This document shows positions 41,940 through 51,293 of a stretch of 57,502 nucleotides of DNA, piece by piece. The number at the start of each line of letters is the position of its first letter. Within the stretch, counting starts at the first letter, position 1. Origin of the DNA: JAMOBE01 sp039908285 (lineage in GTDB: Bacteria > Pseudomonadota > Alphaproteobacteria > Rhodospirillales > Rhodospirillaceae); NCBI GenBank assembly GCA_039908285.1, contig JAMOBE010000017.1, positions 1-57,502 on the forward strand, written 5' to 3'. The notes under the pieces were generated by a model. The model saw nothing but the letters and a program-made list of their open reading frames with translations. It was not told where the DNA came from and made no database searches. Both the position numbers and the translations under genes were made by a program.

Positions 41940-42927
41940 GACCGATCCCCCCATCCTGCAGGTGGTCGTCCAGCAGGCGGTCGAGGGCGGCCGGGTCGTC
42001 CCACGTCACCGAGACGGTCAGCACCGTCACCTGCTGCCGCTGATCGGGGGGCAGGCGGACGGCGTCCTTGGCGGTGGTGAGGGGAATCGCCGACAGGGCG
42101 AAGGCCTCGTCCAGGATCGGCTGGATGTCGGCCTCGGCGTAGGGATAGTGGTCGGCGAAGGGATGCTCGGCCACCACCTCCGCGCCGACGGCCCGGGCCA
42201 TGGCGAAGAACTTCTCCGGTCGGCCGATGCCGGCGAAGGCTACCACCCGCCGGCCAGCCAGGGCCGCCGCCTCCGGCCCCGGGGCCATCCGCGCCGTCAG
42301 CAGGGGTAGGCCGGGCGGAGTCCACGCCGCGATATCGGTCTCGTCGTCGCCGATCACCACCATGGCCGAGGCGCGGGCCAGGCCTCGCGCCACCGGCTCG
42401 CGCAGGGGACCGGCGGGGAGAATTCGTCCGTTGCCGAAGCCATACCCACCGTCCACCACCACCAGTGACATGTTCTTGACCAGGGTCGGGTTCTGGTGGC
42501 CGTCATCCATGATCACCACCCCGGCCCCCCCCGCCGCGGCCAGGGCGGCGCCGGCGGGCCGGCGGCGGGACACCACCGTCGGCGCCACGGCGGCCAGCAG
42601 CAGGGCCTCGTCCCCCACCTCATCGGCCGAGTGGCGGAAGGAGTCCACCCGCAGCGGCCCGGCCTCCCGCCCGCCGTGGCCACGGGTCAGGAACCACGGC
42701 GCGAGGCCCCTGTCCCTCAGCCGGCGGGCCAGCGCCAGGGCCACCGGAGTCTTGCCGGCCCCCCCCGCCACCAGATTGCCGACGCACACCACCGGCACCG
42801 CCGCCCGCTCAGGTCGGGCGTGGGCCAGGCGCCAGGCGCCGACGGCGGCATAGGCGAGTCCCACCGGCTCCAGCAGCCGGGCGATGCCGCTGTCGCGGCC
42901 AAAGCGCCAGAAGTCAGGGGCCCGCAC
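41932..42927 (-). CDS. lpxK: Tetraacyldisaccharide 4'-kinase
   Basis: A 331-residue LpxK that phosphorylates the 4' position of the lipid A disaccharide. An N-terminal membrane-associated helix precedes the P-loop GNLVAGGAGKTPVALAL. DDGHQNP is the conserved segment after the walker region, and KDAVRL is near the C-terminus. The chosen GTG at 42927 overlaps waaA by 14 nt and has GGAGGAG upstream; the longer frame is in waaA. The end overlaps the lpxL-like gene. Confidence 0.95.
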   Translation of the reverse strand: MRAPDFWRFGRDSGIARLLEPVGLAYAAVGAWRLAHARPERAAVPVVCVGNLVAGGAGKTPVALALARRLRDRGLAPWFLTRGHGGREAGPLRVDSFRHSADEVGDEALLLAAVAPTVVSRRRPAGAALAAAGGAGVVIMDDGHQNPTLVKNMSLVVVDGGYGFGNGRILPAGPLREPVARGLARASAMVVIGDDETDIAAWTPPGLPLLTARMAPGPEAAALAGRRVVAFAGIGRPEKFFAMARAVGAEVVAEHPFADHYPYAEADIQPILDEAFALSAIPLTTAKDAVRLPPDQRQQVTVLTVSVTWDDPAALDRLLDDHLQDGGIGHG

Positions 42928-44206
42928 GGTGGGTCTCCTCCGCCACGGCGACGAACGGTGACAGGCGGGCCACCACCCGGTCCAGCACTCCGGCCTCGGC
43001 GGTGGCGAAGGCGCGGCCGGCCTCGCCCATGGCCCGGCGGGCCGCGGGCGCTTCCAGCAGCAGCGAGCGCACCGCCCGGGCCAGCGTCGCCTCGTCGGCC
43101 ACCTCGCGCGCCGCCCCGGCGGCCAGCATGCGGCCGGCGATCTCGGTGAAGTTGCCCATGTGCGGACCGAACAGCACCGCACAGCCGAGTCGGGCCGGCT
43201 CCAGGGGATTCTGACCGCCGAGGGGCACCAGCGACTTGCCCATGAACGCCACTCCCGCCAGACGGAAGAACAGCCCGAGTTCCCCCATGGTGTCGGCCAG
43301 GTAAAGGCGGGTGTCGGGGCGTAGCGTCCCCCCGGCCGAGCGGCGCTCCACCGGCAGCCCCATGGCGGTCAGCTCGGCGGCGATGTCGGCGCCGCGGGCC
43401 GGGTGGCGCGGCACGATGATGGTCAGGAGACCGGGGAGGGACGGCTCCAGCAGGCGATGGATGCGGGCGACGGCGGCTTCCTCGCCGGCGTGGGTGCTGG
43501 CGGCGAGCCAGACGGGGCGATTGGCGATGACGGCGCTCAGACGCGCCAGCTCCGCCGGATCGGCCGGCAGCGGCGGGGCGGCAAACTTCAGGTTCCCCAG
43601 GCACTCGGCGCGGGGGGCGCCAAGGCGCTCCAGCCGCTCCCGGTCGGTTTCCGTCTGACCGAGACACAATGCGAAGCCCGACAGAAGCCGCCCGATGAAG
43701 CGACGGTAGCGCTGCCAGCCCCGGAACGAGCGGTCGGAGATGCGCCCCTGCACCAGCACCAGGGGAATGGCGCGGTGGGCCGCCTCGATCAGGGTGTTGG
43801 GCCAGAACTCGGACTCGGTCCACAGGATGAGGTCGGGCCGCCAGTGATCGAGGAACCGGCGCACGTAGGCCACCCGGTCCACCGCCAGGTACTGGTGGAT
43901 GGCCCGCTCCGGCAGCCGCTCCGCCATCAGCCGGGCCGAGGTGACCGTGCCGGTGGTCACCAGGATGGACAGGCCCGGCCGCTCGTCGATCAGGCGGGAG
44001 ACCAGCGGCAGGGTGGACAGGGACTCGCCGACGCTCGCCGCATGCAGCCAGACCAGCGGCCCCGGCGGGCGGGAGCGGCCGGCGATGCCGAGACGCTCGG
44101 GAAAGCGCTCGTGGTCCTCCTTGCCGCGGGCTCGGCGGCGCCGCAGGTAAAGGCCGATGAACGGGCCGCCGAGCGTGGTCAGCCCTCGGTAGAGTCCGGC
44201 GATCAT
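42914..44206 (-). CDS. waaA: 3-deoxy-D-manno-octulosonic acid (Kdo) transferase
   Basis: A 430-residue GT-B fold Kdo transferase with one N-terminal hydrophobic anchor. It shows LVWLHAASVGES, LVTTGTVTSARL, a WTESEFWPN motif with Glu, ASTHAGEE at the CMP-Kdo site and LGGQNPLEPARLG. It transfers Kdo from CMP-Kdo to lipid IVA at the cytoplasmic face. ATG 44206. The upstream gap to the DUF374 gene contains the palindromic repeat. Confidence 0.96.
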   Translation of the reverse strand: MIAGLYRGLTTLGGPFIGLYLRRRRARGKEDHERFPERLGIAGRSRPPGPLVWLHAASVGESLSTLPLVSRLIDERPGLSILVTTGTVTSARLMAERLPERAIHQYLAVDRVAYVRRFLDHWRPDLILWTESEFWPNTLIEAAHRAIPLVLVQGRISDRSFRGWQRYRRFIGRLLSGFALCLGQTETDRERLERLGAPRAECLGNLKFAAPPLPADPAELARLSAVIANRPVWLAASTHAGEEAAVARIHRLLEPSLPGLLTIIVPRHPARGADIAAELTAMGLPVERRSAGGTLRPDTRLYLADTMGELGLFFRLAGVAFMGKSLVPLGGQNPLEPARLGCAVLFGPHMGNFTEIAGRMLAAGAAREVADEATLARAVRSLLLEAPAARRAMGEAGRAFATAEAGVLDRVVARLSPFVAVAEETHRAGP

Positions 44207-44229
44207 CCGTGATGCCTGTATGTGAAAAA

Positions 44230-44340
44230 AAAGAAAGGATGTGAGTGGCCGAGAGGCCCCTCACACTCCCCATGACGTTTCCGCCTGGAGGGAATGGGGA
44301 GCGCGAGGGCCTCCAGGCCCTCGCATCTTTCCTTTCTTTC
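44230..44340. repeat. Palindromic element between waaA and the DUF374 gene
   Basis: Inner arms CTCACACTCCCCAT and ATGGGGAGCGCGAG pair with two mismatches. Outer GAAAGGATGTGAG and CTCGCATCTTTC pair with one gap. The same inner arms occur at 10251-10303. A smaller stem (GAGGGCCT/AGGCCCTC) lies at the right side. Confidence 0.65.
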
Positions 44341-44358
44341 TTCCTCTTCAATCACCAT

Positions 44359-45081
44359 TCACCCCTCGGCCGGCTCCACGGGCGCCCGACCCATCCGCCG
44401 GTCAGCGGCCGCCGTGATCGCGTTCAACTCGTCCTCCAGCGCCTTCCGACAGCCCTCCAGCGCCGCCGCGTCGGCGTCGCGAGGCACCTCGATCGGCCGG
44501 CCCCACACGAACACCCCCCGGCTGAACGGCAACGCCAGCAGGAAGCGATCCCAGCTCCCCAGGGTACGGCCGCGGGCGGTCGAATACGCGGCGGGAATGA
44601 TCGGCAGTCCCGACAGCTTGGCCACCATCGCCACTCCCGCACTGGCCCGCATGCGTGGTCCCCTCGGGCCGTCCGGGGTGATGCCGATCCAGCCGCCACC
44701 ACGCAGCATCCGGACCATGGCCCGCAATGCTTCGGCGCCACCCTTGCTGGTGGACCCGGCGATCGTTCCGACACCAAAGTGACTAATGACGACGCCGATC
44801 AACTGGCCGTCGCGGTGGTGGGAGGCCAGCATGTGGATGGGCTTCGCCAGGTCCCAGGCATAGGGCATCATCAGCATCCGCCCATGCCACAGCGCCAGGA
44901 TGAACGGCTGATTCTTCTCCCATCGATCGCGCGGCACCTCGCCGCCCTCCACCTCCCAGCGGCTGGTGAGGTGCACGAAGCGGATGTACAGGGAGGCGAC
45001 CCGGCATAGGGCGGCCCGTACGCCTTCCGAGCGGGTGACGGCCCTGGACAGGCGCTTGCCCAGTCCCCGCAGGCGGATCAT
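44359..45081 (-). CDS. DUF374 lysophospholipid acyltransferase-like protein
   Basis: A 240-residue protein of the DUF374 family. It shows ILALWHGRMLMMP, ASHHRDGQL, STSKGGAEALR and ITPDGPRGPR. This is a PlsC-like acyltransferase pattern with His-Asp variation in the HRDG region. No long hydrophobic anchor is evident beyond the first 40 residues. It sits between msbA and waaA, coupled to msbA by a 4-nt overlap, so a lipid A or phospholipid acylation role is likely. Confidence 0.9.
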   Translation of the reverse strand: MIRLRGLGKRLSRAVTRSEGVRAALCRVASLYIRFVHLTSRWEVEGGEVPRDRWEKNQPFILALWHGRMLMMPYAWDLAKPIHMLASHHRDGQLIGVVISHFGVGTIAGSTSKGGAEALRAMVRMLRGGGWIGITPDGPRGPRMRASAGVAMVAKLSGLPIIPAAYSTARGRTLGSWDRFLLALPFSRGVFVWGRPIEVPRDADAAALEGCRKALEDELNAITAAADRRMGRAPVEPAEG

Positions 45082-46892
45082 GAGCCCGCCCCGGCGGCGG
45101 CGGCCCCCATCTCCGCGGCAGCCTCCGTCTCCGCGGCGAACTGCATGGCGTAGAGGCGGGCGTAATGGCGACCGAGGGCCAACAGCTCGGTGTGGGTGCC
45201 GGATTCCACCACCCGCCCCTGGTCGATGACATGGATGATGTCGGCCCCCACCACAGTGGACAGACGATGGGCGATCACCAGCGTGGTGCGGCCCCGCATC
45301 AGGTGCTGGAGCGCCGCCTGGACCTGACGCTCCGACTCCGTGTCGAGGGCGCTGGTGGCCTCGTCCAGCAGCAGGATGGGCGCGTTCTTCAGCATGGCGC
45401 GGGCGATGGCCAGACGCTGGCGCTGACCGCCCGACAGGCTCATGCCCCGCTCGCCCACCATGGTGTCGTAGCCGTTGGGCAGGGCCATGATGAAGTCGTG
45501 GGCCGCGGCATGGCGGGCCGCCGCCTCGATCTCCGCCGCGTCGGCCCCCGGCCGGCCATAGGCGATGTTGGCTCTGACGGTATCGTCGAACAGGGTCACT
45601 TCCTGACTCACCAGGGCCACCGAGGCGCGGAGCGACTCGAGGGTGACGTCGCGCACGTCGGTGCCGTCCACCAGCACGGCCCCGCCGTCCACCTCGAAGA
45701 AGCGGGGGATGAGGTTCAGGATGGTGGTCTTGCCGGCCCCCGACGGCCCCACCAGGGCCAGGGTGCGACCCGCCGGCACGTCGATGGTCAGCCGATCCAG
45801 CGCCTGGCGGACGCGGTCGTAGGAGAACGACACGGTGTCGAAGCGGATCGCTCCTCCCCGGATGTCCAGTGGCCGGGCGCCGGGGCGGTCGGTGATGGCG
45901 GGCTCGGTGTCCAGCAGGGCGAACAGGCGCTGGGCGCTCGCCAGCCCCTCCTGCAGGGTGGAGTTGACGTTGGCCAGCGACTTGAGCGGCCGGTAGGCGG
46001 TCAGCAGCGAGGCGATGAAGGAAAAGAACGCCCCCGGCGTCATGTCGCTGTCCATCACCCGCCAGCCGCCATAGACGATGACGATGGTGATGGCGACCCC
46101 GCCCAGGGTCTCCATGATCGGGCTCGAGAACGCCCGGGTGAACTGGGCCTTCAGCACGAGGCGGAAGATGCTCTCGATGATGTCGGCGATGCGGCGCTTT
46201 TCGTACTCCTCCATGCCATAGGCCTTGACCACCCGCACGCCCTGGAAGCTCTGTTCCAGGAGGGTGGTCATGGCGCCGATGTGCTCCTGGGTGTTGACGG
46301 TGACCTTGCGCATCCGCCGCCCGAGCCGGACGATGGGCAACACCGCCGCCGGAAAGATGAAGAACGACACCAGCGCCAGCAGCCAGTCCTGCAGGAACAT
46401 GTTGATCACCAGACCGACGATGGTCAGTGCCTCCTTGCCGAGGCTGGTCAGCACGTCGGACACCGCCGAGCGCAGCATGTTGACGTCGCTGGTGAAGCGG
46501 GAAATCAGCCCGCCGGTGGCGTTGGCCTGGAAGAACGGCACATCCATGCGCATCAGGTGGCCGAACAGCCTCTGCTGCATGTTGGCGACGATGCGCAGGC
46601 CGACGAAGCTCATCTGCGCCGCCTGGCCGAAGTCGGCGGCCCCCTTGACGATGAAGGTCACCAGCACCGCCAGCCCGACCGGCCACAAAAGGCTCTTGTC
46701 ATGGGCGATGAACACCCAGTCGACGATGGGCTTCAACAGATAGGTGGTGAACGCCGTCGCCCCCGCCACCACCGCCATCAGCAGGACCGCCAGGGCGATC
46801 CGCAGCGCATACGGCCGCACGGCCTCGCGCAGGAGGCGGTGTACCAGCACCCAGGTGGACTGATCGATCGGCAGTTTCGCTTTCGTCGTCAA
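45078..46892 (-). CDS. msbA: Lipid A/lipid flippase ABC transporter, MsbA type
   Basis: A 604-residue half-transporter: six transmembrane segments in about residues 1-320, then an ATPase with GPSGAGKTT (Walker A), LSGGQRQRLAIARAML (signature) and ILLLDEATSALD (Walker B), and His-loop AHRLSTV. It would flip lipid A core or another lipid across the inner membrane. The start TTG at 46892 has GGAAG upstream, preferred over the longer frame to 47030. It is coupled to DUF374. Confidence 0.92.
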   Translation of the reverse strand: MTTKAKLPIDQSTWVLVHRLLREAVRPYALRIALAVLLMAVVAGATAFTTYLLKPIVDWVFIAHDKSLLWPVGLAVLVTFIVKGAADFGQAAQMSFVGLRIVANMQQRLFGHLMRMDVPFFQANATGGLISRFTSDVNMLRSAVSDVLTSLGKEALTIVGLVINMFLQDWLLALVSFFIFPAAVLPIVRLGRRMRKVTVNTQEHIGAMTTLLEQSFQGVRVVKAYGMEEYEKRRIADIIESIFRLVLKAQFTRAFSSPIMETLGGVAITIVIVYGGWRVMDSDMTPGAFFSFIASLLTAYRPLKSLANVNSTLQEGLASAQRLFALLDTEPAITDRPGARPLDIRGGAIRFDTVSFSYDRVRQALDRLTIDVPAGRTLALVGPSGAGKTTILNLIPRFFEVDGGAVLVDGTDVRDVTLESLRASVALVSQEVTLFDDTVRANIAYGRPGADAAEIEAAARHAAAHDFIMALPNGYDTMVGERGMSLSGGQRQRLAIARAMLKNAPILLLDEATSALDTESERQVQAALQHLMRGRTTLVIAHRLSTVVGADIIHVIDQGRVVESGTHTELLALGRHYARLYAMQFAAETEAAAEMGAAAAGAGS

Positions 46893-47058
46893 GGTTCTTC
46901 CACACCCGCGGAACGGCAGAGCGCGGACCTTACCACGCACAAAGCCCCCGGCCAACAACGGGAGAAGCCAAGAATGCGGTATATGGGAGATGGAGATAGG
47001 TCGCCCACGAGAACGACGCCCCCCCGCCATGGGTAGACGGAGCGTGGGGAATGGTGAT

Positions 47059-47682
47059 TCAGGGCTTCAGCATCGGAATGATCGTAAGAACAACTCCCAC
47101 GATGCCAATAACGATTCCCAGACCGGCAGTGCCGTAGGAGATAACAACCCTACGGCGTTCACGCCTGGCGACTTCCCTCATCAACGGCTCGCTTGCCATA
47201 AGTTCCTGGTATCGCGTCAATAGGGCCGGAAAATCCGCATCGCTTATCGCCGTTAGCGTCGCCTCGCGATCATCCATATCGCCGCGAGACACATCCACTC
47301 TTCCGTGTATCCGACTAAGCTCTCTCCAGAACGCCGCAAACTCGTAAAACACTCGCAAAACAACATCGTGACCAAGGCGTTCCTGCATCGAGCGCAAATT
47401 CTCGACCATTTGTGTGGTGGCGGCACCTATGGCACTACGCTGAGCCCGATAGCAGTCAAACTCAGCATCGATTAACAAGCCATCGACGTCCGTTGGCGAC
47501 GCTCCCCTCGTGATGGCCACCACCGCCCTTACAACGCGCCCTCCAGCGCATCGCAACATATCAACCGCCGGAACCGGGGCGCCGGAGCAGACGCTTTCCG
47601 CTCCCTTGATAGCATCTTCAGCCTTGTTCCACTCGTCACAGATCCGGCTCAACGCTTCCTTGTGACTGGACAATTCAAGCAT
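47059..47682 (-). CDS. Hypothetical tail-anchored protein
   Basis: A 207-residue protein I do not recognise. The N-terminal part is helical and charged (LSRICDEWNKAEDAIKGAE; MVENLRSMQERLG), and the last 25 residues are a single hydrophobic segment (ISYGTAGLGIVIGIVGVVLTIIP) preceded by RRERRRVV, so it is likely tail-anchored in the inner membrane. The base composition is visibly AT-richer than that of the flanking genes. It starts at ATG 47682 (GGGGGA upstream), 15 nt after the previous stop, so the two unknown genes form one unit. Confidence 0.65.
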   Translation of the reverse strand: MLELSSHKEALSRICDEWNKAEDAIKGAESVCSGAPVPAVDMLRCAGGRVVRAVVAITRGASPTDVDGLLIDAEFDCYRAQRSAIGAATTQMVENLRSMQERLGHDVVLRVFYEFAAFWRELSRIHGRVDVSRGDMDDREATLTAISDADFPALLTRYQELMASEPLMREVARRERRRVVISYGTAGLGIVIGIVGVVLTIIPMLKP

Positions 47683-47697
47683 CGCCGCGTCCCCCAA

Positions 47698-47934
47698 CTA
47701 TCGGAGAGATGCGGAAAGGGATTTCCCGATGGACTCCACCGCCGCTTTGGCGGCACGAGACCGCGCTTCAAGCTCCGTCCGGTCGAGGAGAACACCGTCG
47801 CTCGTCAAAAGGTTTCCACGTGCGTAGCGACGAATGACACGCAACGTGGCCTCCTTTCTGGCCTCATCGTAGTCGGCCAGCGTCAGGTAACGATACAGAC
47901 GCGGAGATATGTACCGCAACACATTGAGAATCAT
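47698..47934 (-). CDS. Hypothetical small basic protein
   Basis: A 78-residue basic protein (MILNVLRYISPRLYRYLTLADYDEA at the start is read in two parts: hydrophobic, then charged) with two helical regions, and no family recognised. ATG 47934 is chosen. It is followed by the tail-anchored protein after 15 nt, which suggests a two-gene transcript. Possible roles include an accessory or defence-type module, but nothing in the sequence identifies one. AT-richer codons again suggest transfer. Confidence 0.55.
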   Translation of the reverse strand: MILNVLRYISPRLYRYLTLADYDEARKEATLRVIRRYARGNLLTSDGVLLDRTELEARSRAAKAAVESIGKSLSASLR

Positions 47935-48055
47935 GGTGCTACACCCTTCCGCTCGATCGACGCGCCACACGGCCAACGCCAACGCGAGTATAGCTCAATA
48001 ATTATCTTTCGGGCGAAATTTTTCGAAAAAAGTCCAGGCCCTCTTGACACTTCGA

Positions 48056-48071
48056 TGTGACCCCCGTCACA
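48056..48071. promoter_or_regulatory. CRP/FNR-family-type palindrome upstream of the deacetylase gene
   Basis: TGTGA-N6-TCACA (TGTGACCCCCGTCACA) is a perfect palindrome matching the CRP-type half-site arrangement. TTGACA (48044-48049) is 6 bp upstream, so binding would overlap the spacer of that promoter. It is 80 nt upstream of the deacetylase ATG and also about 120 nt upstream of the minus-strand hypothetical cassette, so it could affect either. Confidence 0.5.
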
Positions 48072-48151
48072 CGGCGATGGATCTCCGGGGCCGAATGGGA
48101 AACAATGCTACCGTGATACCGTTCGTCAACCACCAACCGCGAGCCGCAGCC

Positions 48152-49081
48152 ATGCCGACTCTGTTCATCAGCCACCCCGTGTGTCTCGAGCATGACACCG
48201 GGGCCTATCACCCCGAGCGGCCGGAGCGGCTGACCGCCATCCTTCGCGCCCTCGACGACAAGGCGTTCGCGCCGCTGGTGCGGACCGAGGCGCCCTATGC
48301 CGACCTGGCGCAGATCGAGCGGGTCCACCCCGGATCCTACGTGCGGTCGATTCTGGCGGCGGTGCCGGCCAGTGGTCATCGACACATCGATTCCGACACC
48401 GTGCTGTCCCCTGAGTCCGGCGAGGCCGCCCTGCGGGCCGCCGGCGGGGTGGTGGCGGCGGTGGATGCGGTGGCGCGGGGCGAGGTCCGCAACGCCTTCT
48501 GCGCCGTCCGCCCACCGGGTCACCACGCCGAGACGGCGACGGCCATGGGGTTCTGTCTGTTCAACAACGTGGCCATCGGCGCCCACCATGCCCGCGCCGT
48601 CCACGGCTTCCACAGGGTGGCGGTGGTGGACTTCGACGTCCACCACGGCAACGGCACCCAGGAGATCTTCTGGAAGGACGCCGACCTGTTCTATGCCTCG
48701 ACCCACCAGTATCCCTGCTATCCCGGCACCGGCGGCGGCGGCGAGACGGGGAGCGCCAACAACGTCGTCAACGTGCCGCTGGCTCCGGGCTCGGGTTCGT
48801 CCGAGTTCCGCAAGGGCGTGACCTCGCGCATCCTGCCGGCGCTGGTCGCCTTCCGGCCCGATTTCCTGCTGATCTCGGCCGGGTTCGACGCCCACGCCCG
48901 CGACCCCCTGGCCAGCCTCAATCTCGGCGACGACGACTACGCCTGGGTGACCGCCGAGCTGCTCAAGATCGCCGACGAGGCCTGCGGCGGCCGGGTGGTC
49001 TCGGTCCTGGAGGGGGGGTATGACCTGACCGCGCTGTCCACCAGCGCAACGGCGCATATCCGGGCGCTGATGGCGGGGTAG
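48152..49081 (+). CDS. Histone deacetylase family (acetoin utilisation/acetylpolyamine-type) hydrolase
   Basis: A 309-residue HDAC-fold zinc amidohydrolase. It shows HPERPERL, RPPGHHAETATAMGFCLFNN (general base His pair) and the zinc-binding DFDVHHGNGTQ, with SAGFDAHARDPL providing the third ligand and LEGGYDL at the C-terminus. It would remove acetyl groups from lysines, polyamines or small acyl compounds in the cytoplasm. ATG 48152 starts MPTLFISHPVCLEHD, typical. Convergent with dapE. Confidence 0.93.
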   Translation: MPTLFISHPVCLEHDTGAYHPERPERLTAILRALDDKAFAPLVRTEAPYADLAQIERVHPGSYVRSILAAVPASGHRHIDSDTVLSPESGEAALRAAGGVVAAVDAVARGEVRNAFCAVRPPGHHAETATAMGFCLFNNVAIGAHHARAVHGFHRVAVVDFDVHHGNGTQEIFWKDADLFYASTHQYPCYPGTGGGGETGSANNVVNVPLAPGSGSSEFRKGVTSRILPALVAFRPDFLLISAGFDAHARDPLASLNLGDDDYAWVTAELLKIADEACGGRVVSVLEGGYDLTALSTSATAHIRALMAG

Positions 49082-49105
49082 GGCTTTGCCGCGTAACGGG
49101 AATCG

Positions 49106-50254
49106 CTACTTAAGGGAGAAAAATCCCTCGAGCACCCGGCGATAGATTTCCGTCAGCGACTCGAGGTCGGCCAGGGCGATGTGCTCGTCCGCCTTGTGCA
49201 TGGTCTGGCCGGTTAGGCCGAACTCCACCACCGGGCAGGCGTCCTTGATGAAGCGCGCATCCGAGGTGCCGCCCGATGTGGACAGGGCCGGGTCACGGCC
49301 GGTCACGTCCCGGATCGCCTGGACCACCATCTGGCTCAATGGGCCGGGAGCGGTGAGGAAGGACTGGCCCATCACCGTGATCTCGAGGGTGTAGTACCCG
49401 CCGAACCGGTCCAGGATCCCCCGCACCCAGGACTCGACGGTGGCGGCGGTGTGCTGGTCGTTGAAGCGGATGTTGAAGGTGGCGGAGGCCTCGGCCGGGG
49501 TGACGTTGCCGACGGTGTTGCCGACGTCCACCGACGTCAGGGCCAGGGACGACGGCGGAAAGTGGTCATTGCCGGCGTCGAGGGCCTCGCTGTCCAGGGC
49601 CGTCAGCATGCGCAGGAGCCGCGGAATGGGGTTGTCCGCCAGCTCGGGGTAGGCGGTGTGGCCCTGGGTGCCATGAACCGTCAGCCGGCCATAGAGGCTG
49701 CCGCGACGGCCGATCTTCATCATGTCCCCAAGATGGAGCGGATTGGTGGGCTCACCCACCACGCAGGCGTCCAGCGTCTCGCCGTTCGCCGTCAGCCACT
49801 CGAGAACCCGGACCGTGCCGTTGACGCCGGGCCCCTCCTCGTCGCCGGTGATCAAAAGGCTCACCGAGCCGGGCAGGGACCCCCGCCGCTCCAGGATGCG
49901 GGCGACGGCGGCGACGAAGGCGGCGATGGCCCCCTTCATGTCGGCGGCGCCGCGACCGAACAGGTTGCCGCCCACCACGGCGCCGCCGAAGGGGTCCACC
50001 GTCCAGCCCTGCCCCGCCGGCACCACGTCGGTATGGCCGGCGAAACAGAAGTTGGGACCGGTGGTGCCGAGGCGGGCGTAGAGATTCTCCACCGAGTCGG
50101 TCCCGGGGGACGAGAACGGCAGCCGCTGGCAGACGAAGCCCATCTCCCGCAGCACGTCCTCCAGCACATCGAGGGCGCCGGCATCGGCCGGGGTGACGCT
50201 GGGCCGGCGGATCAGGGCCTCGGCCAGCGGAAGGGGATCGCTGAAATCGATCAC
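49106..50254 (-). CDS. dapE: Succinyl-diaminopimelate desuccinylase
   Basis: A 382-residue di-zinc M20 peptidase-family enzyme of lysine/meso-diaminopimelate synthesis. It hydrolyses N-succinyl-LL-diaminopimelate. Motifs seen are FAGHTDVVPAGQGWTVDPF (His and Asp zinc ligands), GRGAADMKG, GDEEGPGVNGT, STSGGTSDARF and GLTGQTMHKADEH. GTG 50254 overlaps the dapD stop by 4 nt. Confidence 0.96.
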   Translation of the reverse strand: MIDFSDPLPLAEALIRRPSVTPADAGALDVLEDVLREMGFVCQRLPFSSPGTDSVENLYARLGTTGPNFCFAGHTDVVPAGQGWTVDPFGGAVVGGNLFGRGAADMKGAIAAFVAAVARILERRGSLPGSVSLLITGDEEGPGVNGTVRVLEWLTANGETLDACVVGEPTNPLHLGDMMKIGRRGSLYGRLTVHGTQGHTAYPELADNPIPRLLRMLTALDSEALDAGNDHFPPSSLALTSVDVGNTVGNVTPAEASATFNIRFNDQHTAATVESWVRGILDRFGGYYTLEITVMGQSFLTAPGPLSQMVVQAIRDVTGRDPALSTSGGTSDARFIKDACPVVEFGLTGQTMHKADEHIALADLESLTEIYRRVLEGFFSLK

Positions 50255-51108
50255 AGGCGGAGCAGCTCGTTGATGGACACCTTGGAGCGGGTCTTCGCAT
50301 CCACCCGCTTGACGATCACGGCACAGTAGAGCCCCGGCCCCGGCTGGCCATCGGGCAGCGGCCGGCCGGGAATGGTTCCCGCCACCACGACGGAGCGGGC
50401 CGGAACCCGGCCCATGAACACCTCGCCGGTCTCGCGGTCGATGATCCGGGTGGAGGCGCCGATGTACACCCCCATGGACAGGACCGCCCCTTCCTCGACG
50501 ATGACGCCCTCGGCCACCTCCGAGCGGGCGCCGATGAAGCAGTCGTCCTCGATGATCACCGGTCCGGCCTGCAGCGGCTCGAGGACGCCTCCGATGCCGA
50601 CGCCGCCCGAGAGGTGCACGTTTTTGCCGATCTGGGCGCAGCTTCCGACGGTGCTCCAGGTGTCCACCATGGTGCCCGAGTCCACGCGGGCGCCCAGGTT
50701 GACGAACGAGGGCATCAGGATCACCCCCGGCGCCAGATAGGCCGAGCGGCGCACCACGCAGCCCGGCACGGCCCTCACTCCGGCCTTGTGGAAATCGGCC
50801 TCGCTCCATCCGGCGAACTTCGGCGCCACCTTGTCGTACCAGGCGGACCGGCCGCGGTCGGGATGCTCCGGTCCACCCGGCATGGGCACCGAGTCATTGA
50901 GACGGAACGACAGCAGCACCGCCATTTTCAGCCATTGATGGACGATCCAGGTCCCCTGGACCTTTTCCGCGACACGGACATCGCCTCCGTCGAGGGCATC
51001 CAGCGTCGCCTCCACCGCGTCGCGGATCTCGCCCGTCGTGGCGGACGAGATGGTGTCGCGCCGTTCCCAGGCGGTCTCGATTACGGACTGAAGATGAGCG
51101 TAGGTCAT
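50251..51108 (-). CDS. dapD: 2,3,4,5-tetrahydropyridine-2,6-dicarboxylate N-succinyltransferase
   Basis: A 285-residue left-handed beta-helix transferase that succinylates tetrahydrodipicolinate. It shows YDKVAPKFAGWSEADFHKAGVRAVPG, PSFVNLGARVDSGTMVDTWSTVGSCAQIGKNVHLSGGVGIGG (hexapeptide repeats; here the segment is read piecewise) and a C-terminal VDAKTRSKVSINELLR. Length is typical. ATG 51108 has GGAAG upstream. It forms the dapDE operon. Confidence 0.96.
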   Translation of the reverse strand: MTYAHLQSVIETAWERRDTISSATTGEIRDAVEATLDALDGGDVRVAEKVQGTWIVHQWLKMAVLLSFRLNDSVPMPGGPEHPDRGRSAWYDKVAPKFAGWSEADFHKAGVRAVPGCVVRRSAYLAPGVILMPSFVNLGARVDSGTMVDTWSTVGSCAQIGKNVHLSGGVGIGGVLEPLQAGPVIIEDDCFIGARSEVAEGVIVEEGAVLSMGVYIGASTRIIDRETGEVFMGRVPARSVVVAGTIPGRPLPDGQPGPGLYCAVIVKRVDAKTRSKVSINELLRL

Positions 51109-51293
51109 GGGCTTGCTTCCGGCCGGGGGTGCCAAACGCGCTATACCTCAGGACTACCCCCCAAGTCGGCTGGTGTCAACCGGCGCGACGCGTGTGCTTC
51201 CCCTTCTGAAAGGAGATTGCCGTACCGGCCGCGAACGTCTAGTGTGGCGGCGGCGGCGGCCCCGGCCGCCGGAGTCGACAACGGAGCGCCCCC

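Noticed and set aside
47698..47982. Start of the small hypothetical protein at 47982
   Set aside because: The first 16 residues look like translated intergenic sequence; ATG 47934 begins the hydrophobic stretch and gives a compact protein.
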